Origin: Halocaridina rubra
Lineage: Eukaryota > Arthropoda > Malacostraca > Decapoda > Atyidae
Direction of reading: 5' to 3'
DNA: 64,000 nt
NCBI GenBank assembly: GCA_037179515.1
Contig: JAXCGZ010007566.1
Coordinates: 178,501 to 242,500 of the forward strand
Within the stretch, counting starts at the first letter, position 1, and the number at the start of each line of letters is the position of its first letter. This document shows positions 1 to 54,429 of the stretch, piece by piece. The notes below the pieces were generated by a model, which was not told the origin of the DNA, made no database searches, and saw nothing but the letters and a program-made list of their open reading frames with translations. The position numbers were made by a program, and so were the translations under genes.

Positions 1-178
1 TAATCATTCTACTGTACATCGCAAATGATTGTACTGTATGCCTGCATAATTAATATAAACTCTGTTGGTTTTTTTTAGAGCGTTAACTTATGCACACAAT
101 CTTTCAAGTCTGCTTTATATTATTCTGCATAAGCTATGCTGTCTTGAATGAAAAAAAAATATAGTTTTTTTATTTTAG

Positions 179-26575
<26,397 letters not shown>

Positions 26576-27300
26576 TGTTATCCCGCTAGGATATAGAAGT
26601 CTTTTTATTGTTATCGTTGCCATAAGCCATGTAGCAGCATTAATAGTTATAGGTGAAAGTTTATGCTTTATACAGTAAAGCTCTGATTTCTTGTAAGAAA
26701 CTACACCGACCATTGTACTGTAGTTCACTCAGATAATGTGAGAATTTATGATTCACCAATGCGCATTTGTGCTTAGCTCTTTTTAATTATTGAAAATTTA
26801 CAATATTTCATGTACATTTAAAAGCTCCATTTTACTACTCAAAATTTGTAAAAGATTGTTGAGAAAGTATAAAGTGTCCTTGGTTTTTGTGAGTGAAATA
26901 CCAGCACCTGCAAGGTGGCTATAAGTGTAGATATCAAGCTTATGCATATTTTGAGAGCTCAAGAAGAGATTCCCTTACTTCTCATGTGAGAGAAAACAAA
27001 ATTTTTTTTTCATACATTTGAATGTAATGCACCTGAAAATGTGCAAGTATAATGCTGCTTAATGGTTTGCTAAATTGTTATTTGCTATGAATAATGTATA
27101 TAATATTTATATAGTTGAAGGGATTCATATCAATGTTAATTTTGCCAAAGATTCGTTATGGAAGTCTTATGCTATAAAGTATGGTAAATTAAATTCACAT
27201 ACAGTATTGCCTTACATATTATTAGTGGATTTAAAATAAATTTGATATAATATTTTAAACTGTATTTAGATTTTCCCATTTGGAATTTAAAAAAAAAATT
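26576..27300 (+). other. Likely COG3 3' UTR with polyadenylation signal
   Basis: AT-rich sequence after the stop codon without repeats that I recognise. The first clear AATAAA is at 27235-27240, which would give a 3' UTR of about 680 nt. Confidence 0.45.
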
Positions 27301-27559
27301 CTTTGTTAGTCTTTATGTATCCCATAAAGAGAATATCTCCAAGGAAGGCTGTGCAGCACTAAGAATCATGCTGCATGTTAGTAATTGGAACTGCGAGTTT
27401 CAGCCATAAGTTCACTGTGGTGATCTGCTTTACAGGCTCAACAGGGACTGAAGGAGTAAATCCTAACTTATTGAGCTCAGAAAACTACTCTTTCATCTAT
27501 CAGTGAGTGAGGACTCCTAGAACACTCATTACACAAAACGATTAACTTCACTGACACTA

Positions 27560-28225
27560 GTGCACAAAAAATCCCATCTTCCCAACAATGCAATCGCTTG
27601 AAGTTTGCACTGGCAACACATCAGCATTTTCACATATACATCTGTCCCCCTCAAACATCCCTCACAGTGCCTGACAACTACACCTGACAGTTACAATACG
27701 TCACCAACACTCCAAACTTCAAGCATCAACTTGGCCACTTTGTTTGTTGAGAACTATGGCACAGATAGAGGACTTGTAATGCAAAACCAAATAGAAAACC
27801 TCTTCATTCTAAATAACATTCATCAACACATATTCCCCTCCAAGCCCACCTCCTACCATCATCTCCAGACATTACCTTCTGTTCACAGAATCTCGCGCCA
27901 ATGAACATCATGGAGGGTGATCAGCACCCTAGCTTCTGACCACCTTCCAATCAGCATCACCACCTCAGCTGGCTACAGATACACACCAGTTGCACAAGAG
28001 CCAATATGGATGCCATTCACTCATGAAACTGAACAATTCGAAATTGTAAAAAATACACCCATCATAAACATAAGTGATGCTGTACACTCCTTTCAACACA
28101 ATAATCCAAAGAGCAGACAGAAAACATATCCCTTATCAGACAATGCAATACACTGTAACAGTTGTTGCTACCACACACGGGACTACGCAACAAATACGAG
28201 CACTTATCGCATTTAAAAAAAAGAA
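27560..28225 (+). pseudogene. Degenerate Jockey-like non-LTR endonuclease fragment
   Basis: CA-rich sequence with broken frames. It contains NYGTDRGLVMQNQIENLFIL and, further on, LASDHLPISITTSAG; SDHLPI is the conserved C-terminal motif of the APE-type endonuclease of Jockey/I-type elements. The frame shifts between the two halves. It is an old remnant between COG3 and AAGAB. Confidence 0.55.
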
Positions 28226-28228
28226 AAA

Positions 28229-28640
28229 AAAAATCCATGTTACGCTCTCCATGTAGTCCTGTTACACTACTCTGCAGCACTCACTCAGTCACTGAATGAC
28301 TAATATTGCAACATATTATAAGAAACATTTCCCTATCAACCCAAACTATGCACTTTTCACCATCAGACAAAGCACATAATAAAAAATCCCAAGTATTCAT
28401 CTACATGTGCACCTGACAATATAAGCAAAATACACCTTAGACAGCTGGTACCACAAAGAATTCAAGCACTCACTAACGTCTAACTACAGCTACTCACTCA
28501 ACACAGCACCCTACATATGGTAGCATGGTGTCATTATCACAGTCCCCCCCAAAAAATCCCATGTTACCCTCTTCATGTACTCCTGTTACACTACTCACAC
28601 TACTCTGCAGCACTCACTTAAGTCAATGAATGACTGAGGT
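28229..28640. repeat. Pair of direct repeats about 320 bp apart
   Basis: 28229-28310 and 28545-28640 share ATCC(C)ATGTTAC(G/C)CTC, TGTACTCCTGTTACACTACTC, CTGCAGCACTCACT and AATGAATGACT, with an 11-bp internal duplication (CACTACTCACA) in the second copy. The origin is unknown; it may be a duplicated retroelement 3' end. Confidence 0.5.
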
Positions 28641-28869
28641 GTAATAACACCTAACCTTCTTTTAGTCCTATGTCAACATAAAGTTTAGATCAGAAGTTCT
28701 CAAATCGGGTTAGGTTTACAGGAAGTTTTCCAGGGGTAGTTAGATGGTTCATGAAAAAGTATCTTAAATCAGAAATTTTTCAGAAAGAAAGAGCAAGAGA
28801 GAGAGAGAGACTGTGATGTCGATGCTACTGCATAATAAAGTCATCATAATTTAAATAATTTTTTGATAT

Positions 28870-29190
28870 CCATTGCAGTACCAATGTATATTGAATTAGT
28901 CTAACTATATTACAGTTACATATTCAGTGTCTGATGAATGGGAGTACAGGTAGATGATTTTATAGCTCGGGGGGTACTTAATGGGAAAAAGTTTAGAACC
29001 CCTGGTTTAGATCAATATTCCACAAATACCCAACTCACAGACGTGAAACAAAGACTTTTTGATGGCTTCAAGTCAGCTAGGCCAGCATATTGGACACTTC
29101 TTGTCACATTAGACATAAGTAAAACATTTGAGGTCTTCCCTTGCCATAACCTCACACAAATGCAACACAAACATGCACAATAAAACATTG
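28870..29190 (+). pseudogene. Degenerate non-LTR reverse transcriptase fragment
   Basis: Contains LFDGFKSARPAYWTLLVTLD then ISKTFEVFPCHNLTQ, recognisable as RT block A (normally LD.SKAFD.V.H..L). Lacks the catalytic FADD block. Confidence 0.45.
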
Positions 29191-29249
29191 TGCATACTAT
29201 TGTTGAAAATATGTGAGGTTATGGCAGGAAGTGGCGTTAATAACTTGAC

Positions 29250-30880
29250 TTATTTCCAATAATTAGAAGTGTCTAGGTTCTGGCCTAGCTGAATTGATGC
29301 CATCAAAAATTTATTGTATCTGGTCCACTTTTCGATGGGCGTTTGTGGAGTGATATGGTATGAAACCATGTTGTGAGGGGGTTAAAGAAATGCGAGGTGT
29401 AATTTATTGCAGTTTCGGTGATTTTTAGATTATTGCAGAGTGGTATAATGGGACGATATGAAGAGGATAATGTGGGGTATGGGTGGCGTTTGAGGACTGA
29501 CATAATGACACCATATTTCCAGATGTTGGGCATTGTGATGTGTGAGCAGCTATAGCTTGATATGTTAATAAGCGCTTGTATGCCTTGTGGCCCCAGATGT
29601 CTAAGGTGTATGTTGCTTATAATGTCAGGGCCGCATTCGAAGAAGTGTGCGATATTGATGATGAAGTATTTTGTCTGATGATTGGTGCCTAGTAAAATAC
29701 ACCTTGAGAACGGTCTTCTACATCTGATAACATGCCAGTTGTCACGGTGGGGGTGGAGATGACAGTATTTACCTGTTGCTTGTTAGTGTATAGTGTTTGT
29801 TATTGTGATGGCAGCATATGATTTTACTGTTACTGTTGGATAGCGTAATGCTGTTAAGTGTTTTGAAGTTTACTGGTGTTTTATGGTCAAACACTTGAAG
29901 GTGTTAACTGCTCGTATATGTTGTGTATAATCTCCTGTGGTTGGAGATTGTTTTGGGGTATCACTTCTGATGACATCTTGGCTTGCTGGTGTGAACTTGT
30001 GGTTCTGTCTTTTTCTACTACCTCAAGGAATATGTGTTTTCTGCTTTTTTTATTGTCGTGTTAAAAATGTACAGCATAATTTATGTTTGTAATGGAAGTA
30101 CTGTTTACAGTTTGGAATCGTTATTCTGTTTCATTAGTGAGAGCTTTCTAGTTGGCTTTTTTTGTAATTGGTGTACGGCTCTTTGGGAAGCTGGGTTGGT
30201 TCTTGTTTTGGTGGTGATGATGATGGGAAGGTGGTCAGAACCTAGGATTCTGACCACCCTTCACTGAAGACATGGAGGAGAGATTCGGTGAACATGAAGT
30301 GATGTATGGAAATTATGGTAGGAAGTGGGCTGGGTTAGGAATGTGTTGATGAATGTTATTTAGAATTTAAATTTTTTAGTTTGGTTTCGTATTACCAGCC
30401 ATCTGTCCGTGTTGGGACTGTCAACAAATTAGGCAACTATCTTGGCTGTAAAATCACTACCCAGGATGATGACTGGAATATTTGTGACATATTATAGTTA
30501 TGGAGTGTATTCGCCAGGTACTGTGGGGGATATTTGAGAGAGATGTATATATTTGTGACTGTAGTCCAATTTGTTGCAAACAGATATTGTGGTGTGGGGG
30601 AAGATTGAGAATTTTTGTGTGTACAGGTGCCAAGTAAGTTAATTGATTTATGTACCAGACTGATTGAGTCTACTACCGCTGCCAGTCATCCAGTCTTGTC
30701 TATAGATAGCGAAGTTATAAGATGTGGGCGTTTTATGAGTTCTGTTTCTTGTAAAATGGTAAGGTGTATATTAGGTTGTTTAATGTAGTGTGCGAGTTAT
30801 TTTTTTGTGGTGTTCAGGCCATATAAGTTAAATTGTTGAATGCTGACGCTGTGAGTGTGGTATGTTAAGCACTGCTGCAG
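29250..30880 (-). pseudogene. Degenerate Jockey-like element: endonuclease to RT N-terminus
   Basis: The minus strand carries, from the right, an endonuclease start (QFNLYGLN, LQETEL) near 30700-30860, and from the left an RT start near 29303-29533 with MPNIWKYGVIMSVLKRHP and SSSYRPIIPL (RT block with the SYRP motif). The order fits one minus-strand copy of about 1.6 kb with many stops. Confidence 0.5.
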
Positions 30881-31509
30881 TGGGGAGCTAGGCTGGGAGG
30901 TTGTAGTGATGGCTGAGGTGTTAGGGGGATGTTGATGGTGTTGGAAGGATGGCAAATCGGAAAATAGGGTGTTAAAGGAATAAGGGATGGGTTAGAAGGT
31001 GTAGAGAGCATTATGAGCAGATTCAGGTATTTGTGTAATATTTCTTATCAAGTGATATAGTGGTAAAATGGATCTCGTTTACGAATTTCAGAAAATTGAA
31101 CCTTTAAAGTATTGGCTGGGAGTGATATGTGCAAAGTTTGTTGGACATATGTTTTTATAGTTGGGTCCTGGATTGCTCTTGATGTTTCCGGCTGGAACAC
31201 GTCATCAAGAAATGACCATATGAGAGTCATTTCTTTGTGCAGAAAAAATTGTGTTGTGTTGAGAGATGAGGTATTTAGTAATCGTTTGGACTAAAATCTC
31301 TCAGGTTCTCGTGCCCCGAGAGAGGCAGGGGTTGTTTGTAGTTCAGCTTCCATTGCTGCTTCTCTTCAAGAGGTAGACCTATAAGACTCTGCCACTCCTA
31401 AGAGTATTATGTAATGGTGAGGTTTTCAGGTATCTAATTGTTACTTTTCAACACACAGTGAGAATTTCTTTTTTAGGTTTACAGCAACTCTCCTCCAATA
31501 CCTTCTGAA
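30881..31509. other. Intergenic sequence, nothing firm
   Basis: G/T-rich on the + strand, probably a continuation of the decayed minus-strand retroelement. No domain seen. Confidence 0.3.
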
Positions 31510-31519
31510 ATGTCCAGAG

Positions 31520-32392
31520 AATAAGAATTTGTCACTGACTGGAAAAGTATCATGCAAGGCATGGACAATACCTCTCCCAAAAGAAATTGAGACATTATCT
31601 GAGGTTCTTTAGAGGGGGAGGAGCATATAAGTGATTATGTGGCCGAATGTGACTAACACTATAAAAGCACCTCACATTGCTGTTGAAGAAGTATTTTCTG
31701 AATGGGAGTGATAAATATGCTGTGAATCTTGCCTAATTTTTGACAATGGCTGTTATCACTTGCACATACAATGAGACCCCATTCATAAAGAAATGATTAC
31801 TGAATTCCATCATAAGACAAAGTCCTACCCAGGATCTTAGCAATAATCAGAGAATGATCAACTGTGTGCTGAGGGAGAGTTCCTTGGGGGCATGAGACCA
31901 GTGGCTTCTGTTTTAACGCTAATGGTAGCGTATTCCTAACCCAGGCCTTATCATTAATCTAAGTACAGTATAACATACAATATAAGCTCTATGATTAAGA
32001 GATACATTTTCATTTGGCAATATGGATTCAAGACCTGTCACGAGGCAAAAACGGGGCTCTAGTGATCAAGTTAGTATGTGATCCTCTTTGTGCTCACTGC
32101 ATAAGAGCATATAGTATTCTGTAGATATGGCCCTCATGTGGGAACACCTCATATCATTCAAAGATGAGGTTCTCACTATTAACAAAACCTGAAATTTAAG
32201 ATTGCCACTCCAAACATTGGTCTCTATCAGTAATCTCGACATGAACCCTGGAAATTTTACAATTCTACATCAGCAACAAGGGGTCTAATTTACTTCCCTC
32301 ACACTCTAAAGACCCTCTGCATATCTTAATTACTTTTTGGAAAGGTATTGTCCACGCCTTGCATGATGCAATTCTAGTCAATAACAATTTCT
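31520..32392. repeat. Inverted pair of diverged repeats of about 100 bp
   Basis: 31520-31625 and the reverse complement of 32291-32392 share ATCATGCAAGGC(A/G)TGGACAAT and TCTTTAGAG cores in the same order. The 670 bp between them have no domain that I recognise. This could be a foldback element or two opposed copies of an unknown repeat. Confidence 0.5.
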
Positions 32393-32799
32393 GACCTCTT
32401 TGATATTCTAGATATTACACAAGGGAAGTTGCTGTTTATGCTTAAAAGAAAAAAATCTCATTGGATGTGGAAAACTTACAGTTAGAGTTACCTGAAAGCC
32501 GCACCATAAGAATATACTCTTTCTCTGTCAGCTTCTTCATTGATGGTTCAACCTCCTGACCTGCAGGGCAGAAAAGGAGGCAAACCAACTTGAAAGAGGG
32601 GCAGCAATGGAAGCCATACTGCCGCAACCAACCTCAGCCCCTCAAGAGTACAAGAACCTGGGAGAGGCTCTGGTTACCCGGCAATCATCTAAACTCTCAA
32701 TACAACACTATTTTCTACACCGAAATTTTATTTTCGTGTGGTATTTCTTAATGATTCATTCTAGTCGGATACATTGAGAACAATCCAGGACCAAACTTC

Positions 32800-33600
32800 T
32801 AACACGTATATCTAACATCATCCTCACTTATCACTTTCAGCCAACATACTGAAGGATAAGTTTTCTACAACTCATACCCAGATGGGACCCATCTCACCTG
32901 TACATCATATGCTAAGAAGAAATGCAGCACAAACACCCACTTACGATGCTCAACACCTTTCTTCAGATAATCCACTACTCCTTCCACACCCCACTCCCCC
33001 AATCTACTTATCCTTTCTACACTATCAACACCTTCAGTTAATGCCTCTCCCACACCTCACCTCCCTACAGTAGCACATATAACACACTGCAAACACAATC
33101 TACAGAGTAACATAGACGGCATAAACACCAAATAACAAAATGCACACCCTCTATCAACCATACCAAGATTCACATTGCCATCTTGCTATAAATAAAACTT
33201 CACAGAACACATATAACACCCACATTTCATAACTTCACCACCATTAGATGAGATTAGGTCAGCGGTGATGGACTCATCACCTGGTACACAAATCAATTAA
33301 CTTTATTGACACAAATAATATATAAATGCAGTGATGAAATCTGCAAGCCTTGCTTGGGCTTCTAACATGAGTAAAACACACCACAACGCCATGCAGATTA
33401 TACAATATAAAGCCCTATAAATAATCACTGACTGGACAGCTACAACACTGACAGACCACTTATGCTGAAAAAATCAAAGGCCAAAATGTCAAAGACCACC
33501 TTTAAATAATAGTAGACACAAATCCTTGCTGCAGCCTCCACAACACAACTCCATCCACTACACTACATGGTACACCCACACACCTTAGAACACTAAAATA
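32800..33600 (+). pseudogene. Degenerate Jockey-like endonuclease fragment
   Basis: CA-rich sequence. Around 33100-33330 there are echoes of the endonuclease N-terminus (ING-IN-like, a lost LQE block, HNFTTIR). It resembles the minus-strand element at 29250-30880 in composition and motif order. Very decayed. Confidence 0.35.
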
Positions 33601-35388
33601 ATGCCCTTGGAACCTGTAAATTAGACCACCATACTGAACAAAGAGTGTTTAGATACAGAGAATGATACTCTTGATGGACTGCATGAAAACTCAGAAACAC
33701 ATGCTTTTCATAATACGAAAGTGCCTACAACATGCTAATTTATATGTTTTATGTTTCTCTTACATGAAAGACATTTTGTAGGAATATTTTGCATTATTTT
33801 CTGGACAGGGATAGGGAAAATACACTGTAAGATCACCTAGGAGGCACCTAAATTGGATGAAGAAGTGAAATGCTGGGAAGATATTAATGCCTAACTTTCT
33901 CCTCTAGCTGCAACACAATTTGAAATTCCTCTCTGATTTTCTTCCCTAGCTGTGAAGGAACTCTCAAAAGATGCAAGGATAGATAGAATATAATAAGGTC
34001 CTGCTGCTTTGGTTCTTTGTTGATCTTTCTATTGCAGGCTTATGTCATCCTGAAGATAAAAAAAAAAAAATCTTCGCAGAAAAATGTTTAAACTACAGCA
34101 TACTTTTCTACAGTATTTAAAACATATTATTATAACAGGCCCTACCCCACTAATGGGTTTAGACAAGAATTAAAGAAACAAGGATTCCTCATATCTCACT
34201 TAATCCATTAGGCATTCTAAAGATTAAAAAATATTACTGGAAACAGCTCCACGTCCATCTCCCATTTGGTCAACTCCTACGATACTCAAGGGTACAAAAG
34301 ACCCATAATTCTCCATAGTAACATAAATATCTCCATTAGCTGCTTTTGCAACACGTGGAAAATGCTGACTTGGTTCTTTGTTTCAACTATGGTGGAACTT
34401 GCATCCCAGAGAACAAAAAAACAAAGTATAACTATTATGAATATTCCCAGATAACTTGCACTTATTTTTACAGTTATCTAAAGATTCAACAAAGATATCA
34501 CAGTTGCTACTAGACTGGATTCAGTCAAAGAAAAATATTATAATGCAGCTTACCCCACAATACAAAAGATGAATTTTGAAGCAAGGTTCAGAGTGAAAAT
34601 TTAAACGAAAAAATTAAATACCATAAAGGTCAATGGAAAAATTATCAAGGGTTATGGGCTAAACCTTGACAGGCACTCCAAAAGCTTAACAAAATATAGG
34701 CAAATATCATTTACAATGGATACATTAAGTTGTTACATAACATGGTACTTAACAACACATAAAAGACTTTTCCTGCATTAATCACCTAAAATAAGCTTCA
34801 CTTAATGGTTTTGCCTTTATATTCCCGATCACTCGAGTACTTTCATTAGATCTGGGCCCAAATTGTATCTACATTATCCAAATATAGTGGCTACAATGAG
34901 GAGGCCTAGTGCATGAATAGCAGTATGAAATAAATGCAAAATCTGTGGGACAAGAATTATGTTTTTATCTTAAAATGGTAGTTTTAAAAGGTGTGTTCTT
35001 GTAAAGAGATTTTGTAACAAACATTTGTATTATGGGGTACTATTGTACACTTACGAGTAAAAATCTGAAACATTATCATAAAATTCTTCTGTACAAGAGC
35101 TGATAAAAGAAGAAAAAGTATATGGTAACAAAAAAATTATAAAAGTATTTTCTACTTTGTTCACTACAGAGCCTGTAGCAAATACTGTTTTTCTTTTAAT
35201 ATAACCATGCGAAACTCCTGGACTATGCAATTTAGCATCCACAAGTAATATACCTCTATATAAGTAAATATTTAAAAATAATAATTACACACTAATAGTA
35301 AAGGGACTGTTCATAAAATTTTCTCACTAAATACCAAAGTAGATACTGTATTTCTTAACTGTGAGAACAGTAATACAATACTTTTTTC
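33601..35388. other. Intergenic AT-rich sequence, nothing recognised
   Basis: No gene, RNA or clear repeat was seen on either strand. Short open frames (34266-34454, 35051-35242) have no conserved features. Confidence 0.5.
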
Positions 35389-35524
35389 GGATCTTGTAAA
35401 GAAGAGTAGCTCCAGGGTGCTCTAGATTTATTAATATTTACAAGACAAGTCGTCTAACCTAACAAATAACGGGGTTATTTTACTTTACGTGGAGTTCTGG
35501 GGTTTACTCATCTTTACAAGATCC
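35389..35524. repeat. Foldback sequence of about 136 bp
   Basis: The left arm starts GGATCTTGTAAAGAAGAGTA. The right arm, read in reverse complement, starts GGATCTTGTAAAGATGAGTA. The arms remain similar for about 34 bp. It might be a small MITE or a structured 3' end; it lies about 535 bp past the AAGAB stop on the downstream side. Confidence 0.6.
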
Positions 35525-35630
35525 ATTTTTTCTATTAACTATATTGCCATTATTGGTAAATGTACTACATATAATAATAACGTTCTACATATCATTGCTC
35601 TCGGCAATCTATGGATCTAATACTATGGAA

Positions 35631-35731
<101 letters not shown>

Positions 35732-36058
35732 AAACATTCAGTACAAAATTTTCATAAACATATCTCAGTACTACTGGCATCATGACTGACTTGTTATGCC
35801 TAGCTGTAAAACCAAAATTGCAAAATGGTACTGGAGAGGCTATATCCTAGTCAGTAACTACACGTTAATGCAGGCTCTACCAATACCTTTGTTAGTATTA
35901 TCTAAAACAGATCATATCAAAGTCAAATTTGCATTATGGTTACTGCAATTGTCAAATGAAGTTAATGGACTTTACCTGCAGTCAGTTATTTTGAAATATC
36001 TGAGACATAGCTAGTTTCAACCACTAGAAAAATTGTGCTATATACATTTGTCTACTTA

Positions 36059-49964
<13,906 letters not shown>

Positions 49965-50351
49965 CTTCTCAGCTTCCTATTCTTCTTCTTCTTTAGGTGT
50001 GTATAGGAATCCTAAACTTACATTTTAGCAAACAACATTAATTTCTTTTTTCGGTCAGTAAGTACTGCGCTGTAAGCCATATTAATCCTTCTGTAAACAG
50101 CACTGCCAAGTTTGACTGTAAAAATAAAAAATAAAATAAATAATGCAACAAAATATTTCTTGTTACAATATTCATTACCAAGAGAAAATATAAAACATAC
50201 CATTTCGAGATTAGAAAAGCCTTAATGTATTCTCTAATGTACATATTTCTAAAGTGTGTGTATGCTATTGATGAGAGATTACCCACGATCATAATTCAAA
50301 TGGTAACCCTGAGATTACTAAAAATTAAAAGAATGTCACAATTCTCAAAGA

Positions 50352-51110
<759 letters not shown>

Positions 51111-51149
51111 CATATATACATACATATATACATGCATACATACATAAAA

Positions 51150-53326
51150 AATATAAAGATAGAAGATCAGGGGATGGGGCCTCATTAAGATTTTTATACA
51201 CAAATGATGTTGGCTTAGCTGGTATGGCAGTAGAATTAAAAGATAGGATTTACAACAGTAAGGCAGATATAGCAGCAGTTACACAGACTAAGTTGAGTGA
51301 GGACATAAACAGTGTCACAGTTATTCCTAGGGGCTTCAGAATATTAAGGTTGAAAGATTTTAGAGGACTGGTGGAGGGATAGCACTGCTCATAAGTGAAA
51401 GGTTTCAGGTTAAAGAAATAAACTTTGCTATAGAAAGTGAGTTCAAGGAATTTCTTGATGCTCGCATAAACACTGGGTCAGAGAGCATTATAATAACTGT
51501 TAGATATAACCACCAAGGAACCAACATAGATTTGAAGTTTATAAGGAAAGTCATCTAGTACTATTGAAGTCATAAACTCAGTTGTTAACACTGCACTGGA
51601 GAGAAATGATGGAAGCATTACTGAGACGGATGAAGAGATATGCAAAGAACTGAACAAGGAGTTTCAGTCAGCATTTACATTAGAAAATACCCCAACCCCT
51701 CAGATTGCAGAGATATAAGCTCATGGGCTGGTATTAGAGAATATCATCCTCTCAGCCATACAGGTATGCAAAGCGCTGATGGAGTTAGATGTCCATAAAG
51801 GCTACAGGTCCTTATGATATATCCCCTTATGTACTTAAAAAAAGCGCAAATTTAATATCAGTGGTAATAAGTATCATATCTAAAAATTTGCTGGAGTCAG
51901 GGGAGATTCCAAGATGCTGGAAACAAGCGAACATGATACCTATCTTCAAAAAGGGAAGGAGGGATAGAGCTCTAAACTATAGACCTGATTCCTTGACCAG
52001 CATAGTTTGCAAAGTTATGGAGAAACTACCAAGGAAACATATCTCTTTTCACTTGGAATCCTTCAACTTTTTGTCAGTGAGACAATATGGCTTCAGAGAA
52101 GGTAGATCAACAGTAACAAACTGAGGGCTGGGCAGATTGCATATTCCTAGGCTTCCGGAAAGCATTTGACTGTCCCACACGGGAGACTTATTAAGAAGCT
52201 GCAAGCAAAGGCAAGAATAGGTGGAAATGTCTTGAAACGGATACAAATATACTTAGAAGGAAGGGAGCAGAGGGTTAGAGTAAGACACTCAGTGTCTGAA
52301 TGGAGAAGAGTTAGTAGTGGAGATCCACAGGGTTCAATTTTAGGACCACTTTTGTTCTTTGCATATGTAAATGACCTACCATAGTCTGTAAATTCATTCA
52401 TGAATATGTTTGGAGATAATGCAAAGATTGTGAAGAAAGTAAGAAACAAAAGCAATGGTAGAGAACTTCAGGAAGTTCTAAATAGTCTGCATTGGGAAGG
52501 TTACTTGTTGTGGATGGGCACCACAGTGGGGGGGTTGGGGCTTGCCTCGGCTGACGTTCTGAGGAGCATCTCAGATGGATATCGGAACTGAAACACCGGC
52601 AAAATTTAACTTTAACTTTAGTGGTTAGAAAAGTGGCTAATAAAATTCAATGCTTCAAAATGTAAGGTAATGAGAATGGGTGTAAGTGCAAGAAGGCCTA
52701 AGCTTGACTACTCGGTGGCTGGAGTAGAACTTCAATACACAGAGAACGAGAGAGATCTAGGAGTAAACATACTGGCAGATTTGTCTCCAGAAATGCATAT
52801 AAATGGCATAGGAAGGGGAGCATATGCTTTCTTAGCAACTGTAAGGGTAGTCTTCAGGCACATGGACAAGGAAATGTTAAAAAAATATTTATGTAACCTA
52901 TGTGAGGTCAAAGCTTGAATATGCAGCCCCCTTTTGGATTCCGCACTTGAAAAAGCACGTAGTTAAGCTGGAAAAAGTTCAAAGACATGCCACGAAACTG
53001 GTGCCAGAAATACGCAATTTTAGTCAGGATGAGAGGCTCAGGGAATGAGTCACCATCACTCGAAGCTAGAAGATTGAGGGGGGATATGGTGACAGTTTTT
53101 AAATTACTTCATGGTAATGACAAAATGGATAGGTACCGATATTTTAATATGGCTGGCACTAGAACTAGAGGTCATAGTTTGAAGCTTCGTAAGAAAACTT
53201 CTTTGCAGGATGTAAAGAAGTACTTTTTTTTTTTTTTTAGTGTAAGAGTAGTTGATAATAGGAATTCGCTAAACGAGGAGGTAGTTAATGCTAACTCAGT
53301 CCATAGTTTTAAGGACAAGTATGGGT
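51150..53326 (+). pseudogene. Older CR1-like copy with internal deletion and nested insertion
   Basis: Begins with endonuclease N-terminal motifs (SKADIAAVTQTKLSEDINSV, a GGGIALLISERF-like segment split by a frameshift). It then skips the GDFN and SDH region and joins the RT part (51600 on). RT blocks IPIFKKGRRDRALNYRP and GREQRVRVRHSVSEWRRV are readable, and FADD is changed to FGDN. Several stops and frameshifts. Useful as an ancestor-like reference: it keeps the TGC codon where the young copies have TGA. Confidence 0.8.
52493..52620 (+). mobile_element. Short SINE-like insertion in the CR1 copy
   Basis: 128 bp interrupt the otherwise collinear CR1 sequence between CTGCAT and AGTGGT. It ends with ATTTAACTTTAACTTTA, a simple-repeat tail, and contains GGATATCGGAACTGAAACACC. 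No polymerase III boxes are obvious. Confidence 0.6.
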
Positions 53327-53500
53327 AGGGGACAAGAATGCTGCCTCCGAGTTCCTCTTCGTGTCGTGCAAGTCGACTAACTGGGGAACATAGAGGGGAC
53401 TGGGAATCTCCCCTGCGCATTTTCCTCAAGCTTGGAGTAAAACTTTTACTCTGACTCCCTCCCCCCCCTTATATGCAAGTTCATAATTTTGTTTATGAAA
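53327..53500 (+). mobile_element. SINE-like repeat (family C), copy 2
   Basis: GGGGACAAGAATGCTGCC, CGTGTCGTGCAAGTCGACTA, GGACTGGGAATCTCCC and the CCCCCTTATA...TTTTGTTTAT tail, as at 36448. It truncates the 3' end of the old CR1-like copy. Confidence 0.6.
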
Positions 53501-54199
53501 ATATATAGATAAATAGATCCATAATTGATGGTTAAAAAGGATCCTATTTATCTGCCTGAATGAATGATTTAACCAAAGGACTACAAAAATCACTTGAGAA
53601 GCATTTAAAATAGCGAATTTTAATAAACTGAGCTGTACATTCCGAATGCCACTTACATAACCTTCCGCTAGATCCCAGTCGAGACAACCCACTTCGCCAT
53701 GACCTTGTCCATCCCATACACTGATTCAGTATTGATACTTAATACAATAGGAAAATTTTGAAGAAAACAGGTTAAGGTGAAGTGAATGTCACTTCAGATC
53801 CGATGAGCAGCAGCTGGGATTGCAGTACACAAAATCATTTTTTTCCCCAGGATATAATTAAAAGATGCAGGTGCATAGAAAACCAAGAAGACACAAATTA
53901 AAATATTTCTCCATTATAACTATAGTCATTCAATCTTGACATATTAATATAATATTTATGCTAGAGGTTTCATTTATTTATGTATTTAGCTATCTATCTT
54001 TTTTTTTCTTTTACATCATAAAATGATGTACAAGTACGAAGAAATATTTAATATATGAATAGAATACTCAAAGTTATTTAAGAATAATGTTTAGATCTAT
54101 TTACATACGCGTCATTATAAAGCAACGGCTCAGGAATCTTTGTGCACTATAAAACGAAAACAAATCAAAATTTGCAGCTCGTCCCCCGGTATTTTTCCG
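53501..54199. other. Spacer between CR1 remnants and the Methuselah-like gene
   Basis: AT-rich, no gene or repeat recognised. Confidence 0.5.
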
Positions 54200-54429
54200 G
54201 TTTTTGCGTCACTGGTCGACCCTCTTACTTTCTCGTCTTCCGCGCCGAGTAGGGAAGCCAGTGTACCTTGTGGATCTGTACGTCATTACCGACGTCACAA
54301 GAGGTCTGCCGTCCCGGTATAAACTCATCTGGTTCCTAGGAAGTATGGTTAGAACACAACAAATTCTGTCAAGGTACGGAAGGGTTTCTGAGTAATCTTT
54401 TACAAAGATATATCAAGGCGGTTTCTCTG
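54200..54429 (+). promoter_or_regulatory. Candidate promoter and non-coding first exon of the Methuselah-like gene
   Basis: A locally GC-richer stretch contains TATAAAC at 54318, and a strong donor CTG|GTGAGT lies at 54429/54430, followed by an acceptor TCTTTGGCAG at 54750. A transcript starting about 30 bp after the TATA box would give an untranslated exon of roughly 80 nt. Inferred only from signals. Confidence 0.35.
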
